17,918 nucleotides of DNA. Origin: Patescibacteria group bacterium. GTDB taxonomy: Bacteria > Patescibacteriota > Minisyncoccia > Phycocordibacterales > PALSA-1337. The position numbers and the translations under genes are program-made. The number at the start of each line of letters is the position of its first letter. Within the stretch, counting starts at the first letter, position 1. The notes under the pieces are model-generated. The model saw only the letters and a program-made list of their open reading frames with translations, was not told the origin of the DNA and did no database searches. This document shows, one piece after another, positions 1 through 7,579 of the stretch. Location: assembly GCA_004298345.1 (NCBI GenBank), contig SCTV01000060.1, positions 1-17,918 on the forward strand, read 5' to 3'.

Positions 1-220
1 CTATTTTTCTGATCGCGAGGCGAACATACGGAGCTTTTTCACCTTTTGAAAGAAAGGCAGCAACACTTACTGATTCTATACTGTCAACAAGTAATTGATC
101 AATTTTTTCTCCGAGCGAGTAGCGCTCTGTTTTGGGAAGAGTAAGACGATACTGATGCCAAAGCAGATATACGCCTTTCAATTTTTCTAGTACTGGTAAA
201 AGTCTTGGGGGGGGGTAGAC
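1..220 (-). CDS. Avd-like four-helix-bundle protein (partial; start unclear)
   Basis: Read on the minus strand, this gives an open frame running off the left edge. It contains LLPVLEKLKGVYLLW, then LPKTERYSLGEKIDQLL, then FLSKGEKAPYVRLAIRK. This is the pattern of the S23/Avd four-helix-bundle family. Avd is the accessory protein of diversity-generating retroelements; it binds nucleic acid and the reverse transcriptase. About 70 residues are visible and the C-terminal helices lie outside the window. The gene is head-to-head with the RT gene. The start is a problem: the frame is open up to 262 but has no ATG or GTG, only a TTG at 181-179 that would remove conserved N-terminal residues. An ATG at 249-247 lies in another frame and would join this frame if the C9 tract (207-215) had one more C. 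Either a frameshift, a homopolymer error or a switch is possible. Family assignment is fairly sure; the start is not. Confidence 0.75.
207..215. repeat. Nine-G homopolymer between avd and RT starts
   Basis: A run of nine G on the plus strand (C on the minus strand) lies 13 nt upstream of the RT ATG and at the 5' end of the avd-like frame. On the minus strand, 10 or 7 C would join the ATG at 249 to the conserved Avd frame; the present 9 does not. Such tracts slip in replication and are also prone to sequencing error. Confidence 0.85.
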
Positions 221-228
221 TTCAAGGT

Positions 229-1227
229 ATGCGGATTCAACTGATTCATGCCTATGACCATATCACATCTGTCGAAAACCTCCTCCTTGCGTGGAGAGAA
301 TTTGTGAGGGGTAAAAAACAGAAGAAAGATGTGCAGGGGTTTTCTCTTCGGCTAATGGACAATATCTTGAAGCTTCATAAAGAACTCGCTACAAAAACGT
401 ACGTCCACGGAGCATATGAAGCCTTTAATATCTCCGACCCCAAGCCCCGAAACATTCACAAGGCACTGGTGCGAGACCGACTGGTGCATCACGCGTTGTA
501 TCGCATACTCTATCCCTTCTTCGACCGCACTTTTGTGAGCGACTCGTATTCTTGCCGAAAGTGGAAGGGTACGCATCGCGCCCTCAACCGCTTCCGCGAC
601 TTCGGACGAAAAGTATCACACAACAATACTCGCACTTGTTTTGTCCTGAAATGCGACATCCGCAAGTTTTTCGCTTCGATTGATCACGCTGTACTACTCG
701 CCATTCTTGACCGATACATTCCCGACAAAAACATTCTCCGTATTTTGAAAGGAATTATTGACAGTTTCCACTCGACTCGTACCGGTGTCGGTCTTCCTCT
801 CGGCAATCTCACCTCACAGCTCTTGGTGAACATCTATATGAATGAATTTGACCAATATGTGAAACATCAACTCAAGGTGAAATACTATATTCGCTATGCA
901 GATGATTTTGTGTTTCTGTCACCCGACAAACACCACCTCGAAGAGTTACTACGATATATCGTAGTATTTTTGCGAGAGAAGCTGAGGCTCGAATTGCACC
1001 CCGACAAGGTCTATATTAAAACCCTGGCTTCCGGCGTTGATTTTCTCGGCTGGGTGCATTTTCCAGATCATCGAGTGGTTCGTACGACTACTAAAAAACG
1101 TATGTTCAAGCGAATAGCGGAAAGTGGGGGAAAGGAAGAAACGATTCGGTCGTATTTGGGGTTGTTGAGTCATGGGAATGGGAGAGGGTTGTGGGAGAAA
1201 GTGAGAAATGCGTTAGGTCTTGCCTAG
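229..1227 (+). CDS. Reverse transcriptase, diversity-generating-retroelement type
   Basis: RNA-directed DNA polymerase of 332 residues. Visible RT motifs are KCDIRKFFASID (first catalytic Asp, D143), GLPLGNLTSQ (188-197), YIRYADDFVF with catalytic YADD at 223-226, and DFLGW at 271-275. The SQ in GNLTSQ is the DGR hallmark; group II intron and retroviral-type enzymes usually have a different residue pair there. No HNH endonuclease or X-domain maturase tail is obvious. The ATG at 229 is preferred to an upstream TTG at 205, because family members begin close to MRIQL..AYDHI..VENLLLAW. In DGRs this enzyme copies a template repeat RNA with adenine-specific errors and the cDNA replaces a variable repeat in a target gene. 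The Avd neighbour supports this. Neither repeat is visible here, so a working DGR is an inference. The last codons lie inside a hairpin (1209-1231). Confidence 0.9.
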   Translation: MRIQLIHAYDHITSVENLLLAWREFVRGKKQKKDVQGFSLRLMDNILKLHKELATKTYVHGAYEAFNISDPKPRNIHKALVRDRLVHHALYRILYPFFDRTFVSDSYSCRKWKGTHRALNRFRDFGRKVSHNNTRTCFVLKCDIRKFFASIDHAVLLAILDRYIPDKNILRILKGIIDSFHSTRTGVGLPLGNLTSQLLVNIYMNEFDQYVKHQLKVKYYIRYADDFVFLSPDKHHLEELLRYIVVFLREKLRLELHPDKVYIKTLASGVDFLGWVHFPDHRVVRTTTKKRMFKRIAESGGKEETIRSYLGLLSHGNGRGLWEKVRNALGLA

Positions 1228-1231
1228 CGCA
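1209..1231 (+). repeat. Hairpin at the RT gene end, copy A of a dispersed palindrome
   Basis: Arms TGCGTTAGG and CCTAGCGCA (9 bp with one G-T pair) enclose loop TCTTG. The hairpin covers the last RT codons and the stop at 1225-1227, so it may serve as a terminator-like 3' end between convergent RT and flavoprotein genes. The reverse complement of the hairpin at 16844-16866 matches it at 22 of 23 positions, including the loop. Confidence 0.85.
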
Positions 1232-1256
1232 ATAATCTTTATCACGAAGACATTAG

Positions 1257-2522
1257 TTATTTTTTACTTGCGTGGTCTCCTGCAATATATCCGGTTGTCC
1301 AGCAGATCTGCAGACTGTATCCACCTGAAGGTCGATCAAAATTGAGTACATCCCCGACACAATAGAGGTTTGGATAGAGTTTGGACTGCATTGTTTTGAA
1401 ATCTATTTCTTCGAGTGCCAGGCCACCAGAGGTCACGATGGCTTTCTCTGTGCCGAGCAGTTTATGCACCTGACAGAAAAGTTGTTTAAATATTCTACCG
1501 AGAGCGAGGCGAGATTCTTTGCTGATTTTATTTACGTACTGTTCTTGGTCGAGCGAGGTGAGGGAGAGGATAACCGGAACCATTTTTGGCGGAACGAGGA
1601 GACCAAAAACATTTTTTAACTTTTTATTTTGGTTGGTTTCAAAGATTGTCCGAATATGAGCGTCGAGGGCTAGATGATCTAGGTCAGAAAAAAGGTCAAG
1701 AGAAAGTTTTACTTCACCATATTTTATGAGCTCACCGATATCTTTACTCATGTTGAGTATGAGCGGACCACTGAGTCCAAAATGGGTAAAAAGGATTTTT
1801 CCGGTTTTTGAGAATTGTTGAGCGTTGTTTTGAAACACAGATACTCGAACATTTGAAAAACTTACCCCTTGGGCTTGTTTTACCCAGCCGTCTTTTGTCT
1901 CGATTGGCACCAATGCTACATCAGGCTCGATTACCTTATGCCCGAGCTCTTTGAGCCACAGAAAACCTTCACCAGTTGAGCCTGTCTCGGGGCGAGATTT
2001 GCCACCAGTTGCTAGAATATATTTTTTAGCACGGAGTATTTTTTTGTTCCCGATTTGTACGCCCACTATCTCACTACCTTTTTTTACAAGGCCAGTTACC
2101 GGAGTATCCGAAAGAACCTCGACATTATTTTTTTGTAAATATGTCACCAAAGTATCCCAAACACTCTGTGCTTTGTTGCTCACTGGGAAAGCCCGCTTTT
2201 CGGCTTCGACCTTGGTCGGCATATTTTTCAAATGGAAAAAGTCAAAGGTTTCTGGTACCCCAAACTGAGAAAATGACGAAAATAAAAACTTACCCTTATC
2301 TCCAAGCTTATCCACGAGCTTGCGTGCGTCAAACTCGGCATTAGTCACATTGCATCTACCCCCGCCGGTGATTAGGAGCTTTTTGCCAAGAGAATCATTT
2401 TTTTCTACGAGAAGTACGCGAGCGCCCGCCTCTGCTGCTCTGCCCGCCGCCATCATACCGGCTGGGCCACCGCCAACAACCAGCACGTCGTACCCATCCT
2501 TTTTATTTTTGAGCTGATTCAT
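1257..2522 (-). CDS. BaiN/RdsA (YhiN, HI0933-like) family flavoprotein
   Basis: NAD(P)/FAD-dependent oxidoreductase of 421 residues, a normal length for the family. It has an N-terminal Rossmann FAD site (DVLVVGGGPAGMMAA, about residues 12-26). This is followed by the family signature LGKKLLITGGGRCNVTNA (about 45-62), a second conserved stretch ILATGGKSRPETGSTGEGF (about 169-187), and a C-terminal FAD-binding block with TSGGLALEEID and CVGDVLNFDRPSGGYSLQ. The substrate is unknown; some family members reduce unsaturated ring compounds, but this cannot be read here. The start ATG (2522-2520) overlaps the end of the upstream membrane-protein gene by 20 nt, so the two are probably co-transcribed and translationally coupled. 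The gene converges on the RT gene with 29 nt between them. Confidence 0.92.
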   Translation of the reverse strand: MNQLKNKKDGYDVLVVGGGPAGMMAAGRAAEAGARVLLVEKNDSLGKKLLITGGGRCNVTNAEFDARKLVDKLGDKGKFLFSSFSQFGVPETFDFFHLKNMPTKVEAEKRAFPVSNKAQSVWDTLVTYLQKNNVEVLSDTPVTGLVKKGSEIVGVQIGNKKILRAKKYILATGGKSRPETGSTGEGFLWLKELGHKVIEPDVALVPIETKDGWVKQAQGVSFSNVRVSVFQNNAQQFSKTGKILFTHFGLSGPLILNMSKDIGELIKYGEVKLSLDLFSDLDHLALDAHIRTIFETNQNKKLKNVFGLLVPPKMVPVILSLTSLDQEQYVNKISKESRLALGRIFKQLFCQVHKLLGTEKAIVTSGGLALEEIDFKTMQSKLYPNLYCVGDVLNFDRPSGGYSLQICWTTGYIAGDHASKK

Positions 2523-2940
2523 GGAGTTCTGAAGAAGGGCATTTTTCCTGGTAGAGAGCCTTGGACTTTTTGGTCAAAGCGAGAATACCGAGTACTGCAA
2601 TATATGTTGAAATAATTTCACTCGGCATTCGGTATGGCTTGTCGAAAAAGAGAGTTGCTAACAATATGCTGAAAAAGAGTACTGTCCAGATTGCTACATA
2701 CACTTCACCTGGATGTCGTTTGGTGTGATAATCTTGCCATCGTTCAAATTCTTTTTCGGCACTATAGATAGTAAGGATAACTACATAGACTGCCGCTACC
2801 GGGCCAACGATAGGAGAGAGCATGTTGTTGGTGATAAAATCCCAGACTACGAGCGTATAGACGGCGACTGACCAATAGTTTGTAAAACCTCGCCAAAAGG
2901 AAGTGTTAGGTTTTCGCAGAAGGTTTTTAAAGACTTTCAT
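2503..2940 (-). CDS. Small polytopic membrane protein, unknown function
   Basis: A 145-residue protein that I do not recognise. It starts with a basic stretch (MKVFKNLLRKP). Three to four hydrophobic segments follow: about residues 23-38, 44-60, 81-98 and 107-123. A short charged loop, EKEFERWQDYHTKRHPGE, lies between the second and third. The C terminus is hydrophilic. The ATG is 7 nt after a perfect -10 box (TATAAT) that pairs with a perfect TTGACA at 17-nt spacing, so the mRNA is probably leaderless and strongly transcribed. The 3' end overlaps the flavoprotein gene. A role as its membrane partner is possible but not shown. Confidence 0.8.
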   Translation of the reverse strand: MKVFKNLLRKPNTSFWRGFTNYWSVAVYTLVVWDFITNNMLSPIVGPVAAVYVVILTIYSAEKEFERWQDYHTKRHPGEVYVAIWTVLFFSILLATLFFDKPYRMPSEIISTYIAVLGILALTKKSKALYQEKCPSSELHESAQK

Positions 2941-2947
2941 ATATTCT

Positions 2948-2999
2948 ATTATAACAAATTACAGTCTACTTGTCAAATACCACTTTCTCGTGCTATAGT
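2948..2999. promoter_or_regulatory. Overlapping divergent promoters sharing one -35 site
   Basis: Minus strand: TTGACA (2976-2971), 17-nt spacer, TATAAT (2953-2948), then 7 nt to the ATG at 2940. Plus strand: TTGTCA (2970-2975), 18-nt spacer, extended -10 TGC-TATAGT (2994-2999), then 7 nt to the ATG at 3007. The two -35 boxes overlap by five bases, so polymerase cannot occupy both at once. Both genes should give leaderless mRNAs. Confidence 0.82.
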
Positions 3000-3006
3000 G
3001 GCGCCC

Positions 3007-4557
3007 ATGACTACAGAAATATTAAAGACAAAAGCGGGGCTTGGAATACTGATCGCTGCAATGTTTCTTGTCGGTGGAATCATATATGTAAAGTTTACCG
3101 GTAAGTCAGCTTATGATACGGTCAAGGTGGTTCGAACTGATCTAGCTGAGGAAGTGTCTGTTTCTGGTCGAGTAAAATCTGCACAAAGTGTTGACCTGGC
3201 TTTTGAAAAAGGGGGACGAGTCCGAGCAGTAAATGTAAAGGTTGGCGATCAAGTTTTTCCTGGAAAATATTTGGTGTCGGTAGATGCTAGTGAGCTTCTC
3301 GCTCTCTATAGAGGTGCGCAGGCCAATACACTGGCAGAAAAAGCACGGCTCGATGAGCTAGTTCGAGGCCCTCGTACAGAAGAGGTGGTGGTCAGTGAAA
3401 CTAAAGTAAAAAATGCAGAGACGTTGCTTTCTGAAGCTTTACGCAACCTTACAAATGTTGTTTCTAGTGCCTACACCAAGTCTGATGATGGAGTGCGCAA
3501 TCGAACAGAGAAACTATTTACAAACCCGAGAAGCTCTTCGCCGGATTTCGTGCCCCAGATTTATGATTCTCGGTTGGAGTCAACCATCGAATCGCAGAGA
3601 GTGGCAGTCGAACAAACCTTGGTAGCTTGGAAAAAAGTGCTCGATACTCTAACTGTTGAAAATGTCATCTCCGTTATCATTGATGCAAAGAAAAATCTCA
3701 CATTGGTAAAAAATTTTTTGGACAATGTGTCACTTGCGGTGAATTCGTTGACCCCAAACACCTCCACCACTCAGACAACTATCGATGACTACAAAGCTGA
3801 TCTAAGTACCGCTCGTACCAACGTAAATACGGCGATAGAAAATCTCAGTTCGGCAGAGGGAGAGGTGCAATCAAAAAAAGTTGCTCTTGAACTTGCACAA
3901 AATGATCTCACTCTGGTGAAAGCAGGTAATACCGAAGAGCAAATAAGTCAGCAGCAGTCAAAATATGATCAGATGGTAGCGACAGAAGAAAATTATCAAG
4001 CCCAACTTGCAAAAACTACTATCGTCTCGCCGATACAGGGTGTGGTGACTAGTGTCCTTGCAAAAGTGGGAGAAATATTTTCTGCAAATACTGTGGCAGT
4101 ATCTCTCATTTCGGAAGCAGAGTTCCATATCGAGGTGAACGTACCAGAATCTGATATCTCAAAGATTGTAGTGGGTAATTTGGCAGAGGTGACTCTCGAT
4201 GCTTATGGCGAGAATGTGCGTTTCCCGAGCAAGGTGATTCTCGTTGATCCGGCAGAGACGATTATTGATGGGGTACCGACGTATAAAGTTACACTGCAAT
4301 TTCTAGAAAAAGACGCCCGTGTACGGTCTGGCATGACCGCGAACATTATTATAAAAAATAATCCTCGCACACAGATCTTGTCAGTGCCGAGTCGAGTAAT
4401 ATTTGAAAAAAATGGCGAGAAATACGTCAAAGTGTTGGTTGATAAAAAGGAAGTTGTTGAAAAGAAAGTGACCACCGGAGTTAGAGCATCAAATGGCGCC
4501 CAAGAGATTGTGAGTGGTTTAAGCGAAGGTGAGGAAGTAATCTTCGGTGTCAAATAG
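3007..4557 (+). CDS. HlyD/MacA-type membrane-fusion (periplasmic adaptor) subunit
   Basis: About 516 residues. An N-terminal membrane anchor (LGILIAAMFLVGGIIYVKF, about residues 12-30) is followed by a first biotinyl-lipoyl half (SGRVKSAQSVDLAFEKGG, VGDQVFPG). A long, largely helical segment (about 90-335) comes next, then the second lipoyl half (TTIVSPIQGVVTSVLAKVGE), a beta-barrel (VNVPESDISKIVVGN) and a membrane-proximal domain (SVPSRVIFEKNGEKYV..GLSEGEEVI). The helical region is longer than in E. coli MacA. The ATG at 3007 fits the promoter; an in-frame GTG at 2998 would lie inside the -10 box. With the next two genes it forms a tripartite-type ABC system. CPR cells are thought to lack an outer membrane and no TolC is seen, so it may act on lipids, peptides or proteins at the cell surface. 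Confidence 0.9.
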   Translation: MTTEILKTKAGLGILIAAMFLVGGIIYVKFTGKSAYDTVKVVRTDLAEEVSVSGRVKSAQSVDLAFEKGGRVRAVNVKVGDQVFPGKYLVSVDASELLALYRGAQANTLAEKARLDELVRGPRTEEVVVSETKVKNAETLLSEALRNLTNVVSSAYTKSDDGVRNRTEKLFTNPRSSSPDFVPQIYDSRLESTIESQRVAVEQTLVAWKKVLDTLTVENVISVIIDAKKNLTLVKNFLDNVSLAVNSLTPNTSTTQTTIDDYKADLSTARTNVNTAIENLSSAEGEVQSKKVALELAQNDLTLVKAGNTEEQISQQQSKYDQMVATEENYQAQLAKTTIVSPIQGVVTSVLAKVGEIFSANTVAVSLISEAEFHIEVNVPESDISKIVVGNLAEVTLDAYGENVRFPSKVILVDPAETIIDGVPTYKVTLQFLEKDARVRSGMTANIIIKNNPRTQILSVPSRVIFEKNGEKYVKVLVDKKEVVEKKVTTGVRASNGAQEIVSGLSEGEEVIFGVK

Positions 4558-4563
4558 CAAGAT

Positions 4564-5814
4564 ATGAATTATAAATCGATTTCAGTCGGTACATTTTTGG
4601 CGGTTCGTCAGATCCGTCGAGCAAATATTTGGACAAATACCCTAATCATCTTTGTCATGACTCTGACTTTTCTCAATCTGGTGGTGGTCGGAGGAATTCT
4701 CGTTGGCCTTATCGAAGCCTCAGTGAAGTCAAATCGCACACACTATTCAAGCGACCTTCTCCTCTCTAATCTTCTTGAAAAAACTTACATTGAGGGTAGT
4801 ACTAAGATTATAAAATTTGCTGAAGGTTTGCCTGAAGTTTCTGCGGTTACGGCACGGTACGTGGAAAGTGGTCGACTCGAAGCTGGTTACAAAGAACGTA
4901 CCAGGCAGGGCGATATTTTGGACAATGCGACTGGTCTCGTGACTGGTATTGATCCAGCTAAAGAAAATGAAGTCACCGAGCTTGCGAGCAAGGTGGTAGA
5001 GGGTGAATATCTCGATTCTGGCGACGAAGACCAGATTTTAATCGGTGGGAATCTGCTTTTTAAATATTCTCCGATTGATTCTCCAGGCTTGCGGAACCTG
5101 AAGCAGGCCGGACTGGGCTCTCGAGTACGTCTTGTGGTTAACGGTAATACCAAAGAAGTGACTATCAAAGGTATTATTAAAAGTAAAGTCGGCGAGCTTG
5201 ATCAGAGAATTTTTATGGTTGATCGGGTTCTTCGAGGAATGATCGGTCGTACTGACTACAATGTCGATGAGATTGCGATTAAACTCAAAGATCCTGCGTA
5301 TGTAAATCAAGTTCAGCAAATACTTACCGACGAGGGTTTTGCTCGAGTGGCAAAAATACGTACTTGGAATGAAGCCCAGCCAAAGTTTCTGGTGGATATT
5401 AAGGATGCGTTTGCTCTGCTTGGCGATATTATCGGTTCGGTAGGACTTGTGGTTGCATCGATCACTATTTTTATCGTGATTTTTGTAAATGCTATCACCC
5501 GTCGAAAGTATATCGGCATTTTGAAAGGTGTTGGAATCGATTCTTTTGCGATCGAAGTTGCCTACATTATCCAATCACTTTTCTATGCGGTGGCAGGGAC
5601 GTTGATCGGGATACTCATCCTCTATTTTGTGCTGGTGCCCTTTATTGATGCCCATCCGATTAATTTTCCATTTAGTGATGGTATTTTGGTCGCCACAGTA
5701 TCGGGGACACTCTGGCGAGCCTTTGCACTTCTTGTCGCCACGATTATTGCGGGATATATTCCTGCCAAGATTGTAAGCCGGCAAAATACCCTCGATGCGA
5801 TTTTAGGACGCTAA
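4564..5814 (+). CDS. ABC transporter permease, MacB/FtsX fold
   Basis: 416 residues with the MacB/LolC/FtsX layout. An N-terminal transmembrane helix (about 27-50) is followed by a large extracytoplasmic domain (about 52-275), which contains DQILIGGNLLFKY and VTIKGIIKS. Three helices lie near the C terminus (about 284-308, 330-356, 378-402). The signature NAITRRKYIGILKGVGI, which couples the permease to the ATPase, lies between helices two and three. Only 6 nt separate it from the adaptor gene and 6 nt from the ATPase gene, so the three genes form one operon. No Shine-Dalgarno is seen. Confidence 0.92.
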   Translation: MNYKSISVGTFLAVRQIRRANIWTNTLIIFVMTLTFLNLVVVGGILVGLIEASVKSNRTHYSSDLLLSNLLEKTYIEGSTKIIKFAEGLPEVSAVTARYVESGRLEAGYKERTRQGDILDNATGLVTGIDPAKENEVTELASKVVEGEYLDSGDEDQILIGGNLLFKYSPIDSPGLRNLKQAGLGSRVRLVVNGNTKEVTIKGIIKSKVGELDQRIFMVDRVLRGMIGRTDYNVDEIAIKLKDPAYVNQVQQILTDEGFARVAKIRTWNEAQPKFLVDIKDAFALLGDIIGSVGLVVASITIFIVIFVNAITRRKYIGILKGVGIDSFAIEVAYIIQSLFYAVAGTLIGILILYFVLVPFIDAHPINFPFSDGILVATVSGTLWRAFALLVATIIAGYIPAKIVSRQNTLDAILGR

Positions 5815-5820
5815 ACGTAT

Positions 5821-6501
5821 ATGCACATTATTTCCGCTAAAAAAATAGTCAAAACATTTCATAACGGGGTTACTGATCAGACAGTGCTTCGAGGCGTTTC
5901 TTTAGATGTCGCTCTCGGGGAATTTGTAATTATTATTGGTCGTTCTGGCGCCGGAAAGTCGACACTTTTGTATCAACTTGGTCTTCTCGATCATCCAACG
6001 TCTGGCAGTCTACGTATTGGGGAAGTAGACACGGAAAATCTTTCAAGCAATGCCCGGACAGAATTTCGTCTGACCGAGCTCGGATACATTTTCCAAGACT
6101 ATGCGCTGGTGCCAGAGCTGACGGCCTCAGAAAATATTATAGTACCACTTCTTATGTCCGGTTTTAGTAAAAAAGAATCTTTGATATTGGCAAAAGATGC
6201 TTTAAAAAAAGTAGGTATTGAAGACAAGTGGAACAATCTACCGAGTCAGCTTTCAGGTGGGGAGCAACAGCGTGTTTCGGTAGCTCGAGCTATTGCTGGT
6301 AAACCAAAAATTATTTTTGCCGACGAGCCGACAGCCAATCTCGATAGCGAAAGTTCTGCTTTGGTGGTCAACCTATTTCGCACTCTACATGAAGAAGGCC
6401 AGACCATCGTAATGGTGACACACGAAGAGGAGTATACACAGTACGCCGATAGAGTGGTGACCTTACGAGACGGGGAGATTGTGGACATCAAGAGTAAGTA
6501 G
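5821..6501 (+). CDS. ABC transporter ATPase, LolD/MacB-type
   Basis: A 226-residue single nucleotide-binding domain. Visible motifs are Walker A GRSGAGKST (40-48), Q-loop Q92 (YIFQDYAL), signature LSGGEQQ (144-150), Walker B IIFADEP (164-170) with D-loop ANLD, and H-loop His201 (VTHEEEY). Length and the FQDYALVPELTASENI stretch match the LolD/MacB/FtsE group, which powers FtsX-fold permeases by mechanotransmission rather than by a classic transport channel. It is the third gene of the adaptor-permease-ATPase operon. Confidence 0.95.
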   Translation: MHIISAKKIVKTFHNGVTDQTVLRGVSLDVALGEFVIIIGRSGAGKSTLLYQLGLLDHPTSGSLRIGEVDTENLSSNARTEFRLTELGYIFQDYALVPELTASENIIVPLLMSGFSKKESLILAKDALKKVGIEDKWNNLPSQLSGGEQQRVSVARAIAGKPKIIFADEPTANLDSESSALVVNLFRTLHEEGQTIVMVTHEEEYTQYADRVVTLRDGEIVDIKSK

Positions 6502-6517
6502 TCGTGGACAGATACTA

Positions 6518-6554
6518 TTGACTTTTTACTTAAATAGGTGTATAATGGTATAGT
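6518..6554 (+). promoter_or_regulatory. Tandem -10 promoter of the methyltransferase gene
   Basis: TTGACT (6518-6523), 17-nt spacer, TATAAT (6541-6546). A second extended -10, TGG-TATAGT (6549-6554), starts 3 nt later and leaves 8 nt to the ATG at 6563. The first would give a leader of about 10 nt, the second a leaderless mRNA. Confidence 0.8.
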
Positions 6555-6562
6555 AAAATACT

Positions 6563-7456
6563 ATGGAACAAAAGCTAAAAATTGAAGCTATTAGCACATC
6601 TGCCGACTACGAGCTTCTAGATAGTGGAGAAGGAGAAAAACTCGAACGTTTCGGGAAGGTGGTTTTGTCGCGTCCTGACCCGCAAGCTCTCTGGAAAAAA
6701 CAGATGACAGAAAAAGAATGGACTGTTGCCGATGCGTATTTTTCTCGCGACGGTAAGGCGACTTCATGGACAGTGCGAAAACCGATTCCAGACAAATGGC
6801 AGATCAGTTTCGCCGATCTTACTTTTATTATCAAACCAACCGCCTTTAAACACACAGGTCTTTTTCCAGAACAGGCGAGTAATTGGAATTGGATGCGGGA
6901 GGTGGTTGCGAGTACAAAAAAAGCCGAGCCGACCAGAGAAATAAATGTCCTCAATCTTTTTGGATATACAGGTGGCGCGTCTTTGGCTTGTGCACAGGCT
7001 GGGGCAAAAGTATGTCATGTGGACGGTTCAAAATCTGCTATCACTTGGGCGAGAGAAAATGCTGAAGTTTCTGGTCTTACAGATGCGCCGATACGTTGGA
7101 TTCTCGAGGATGTGCAAGTTTTTGTTGAGAGAGAAATAAAACGTGGTAAAAAGTATGATGCGGTTATTATGGACCCGCCGGCTTTTGGACACGGTGCAAG
7201 CAAAGAGATTTGGAAAATCGAGGAACATTTTCTTGGATTACTCGATCTTTGCGCACAGCTTCTTTCCGACAAGCCGATTTTTTTTGTGGTCAATGGATAC
7301 GCATCTGGCTACTCAGCTATTTCATATAAAAATGCACTGTCGCCTATTGTAGAAAAAATGGGTGGAACGATAGAGGTAGGGGAACTCGCGATAACTGAAT
7401 CAAAAAGTCTGCGCCTTTTGCCGTGTGGTATTTTTGCACGGTGGAAGAGAGGGTAG
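6563..7456 (+). CDS. Class I SAM-dependent methyltransferase, RlmI/RlmK-like
   Basis: 297 residues. The C-terminal two thirds form a Rossmann methyltransferase: motif I NLFGYTGGASLACAQAGA (about 131-148), then the acidic residue in VCHVDGSKSAITWARENAE, then the catalytic-type MDPPAFGHG (about 210-218). These resemble the catalytic half of RlmI/RlmK-like 23S rRNA cytosine or guanine methyltransferases. The N-terminal part (about 1-110) is shorter than in E. coli RlmI and no PUA domain is evident, so the exact substrate cannot be named. It is monocistronic: a strong promoter lies upstream and a terminator follows. The stop codon lies inside the outer arm of the nested inverted repeat at 7451-7585. 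Confidence 0.85.
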   Translation: MEQKLKIEAISTSADYELLDSGEGEKLERFGKVVLSRPDPQALWKKQMTEKEWTVADAYFSRDGKATSWTVRKPIPDKWQISFADLTFIIKPTAFKHTGLFPEQASNWNWMREVVASTKKAEPTREINVLNLFGYTGGASLACAQAGAKVCHVDGSKSAITWARENAEVSGLTDAPIRWILEDVQVFVEREIKRGKKYDAVIMDPPAFGHGASKEIWKIEEHFLGLLDLCAQLLSDKPIFFVVNGYASGYSAISYKNALSPIVEKMGGTIEVGELAITESKSLRLLPCGIFARWKRG

Positions 7457-7501
7457 AGACACGATTCAATATTTATGATTTACGGATAGGGTTCGAAATA
7501 C

Positions 7502-7538
7502 AAAAGACCCAAAATCGCATAGCGATTTTGGGTCTTTT
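7502..7538. terminator. Bidirectional-looking intrinsic terminator
   Basis: A 17-bp perfect stem with arms starting AAAAGACCCAAAATCGC and ending in GGGTCTTTT, loop ATA. The terminal T run on either strand suits termination in both directions. It lies 45 nt after the methyltransferase stop. Confidence 0.85.
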
Positions 7539-7550
7539 CCCATTCTTAAT

Positions 7551-7579
7551 TTGTAAATCGTAAACCTTGCTTCTACTCT
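7551..7579 (+). promoter_or_regulatory. Promoter for the short upstream ORF and unknown gene
   Basis: TTGTAA (7551-7556), 17-nt spacer, TACTCT (7574-7579), then 6 nt to an ATG at 7586. The -10 and following bases (TACTCT, CTACCC, ATG) are nearly the same as those in front of folD. Confidence 0.6.

Noticed and set aside
1227..1257. A DGR template repeat between RT and the flavoprotein gene
   Set aside because: Only 29 nt are available, mostly hairpin.
5038..5574. A 178-codon minus-strand frame inside the ABC permease
   Set aside because: The permease frame is clearly real, and the antisense frame has no recognisable features.
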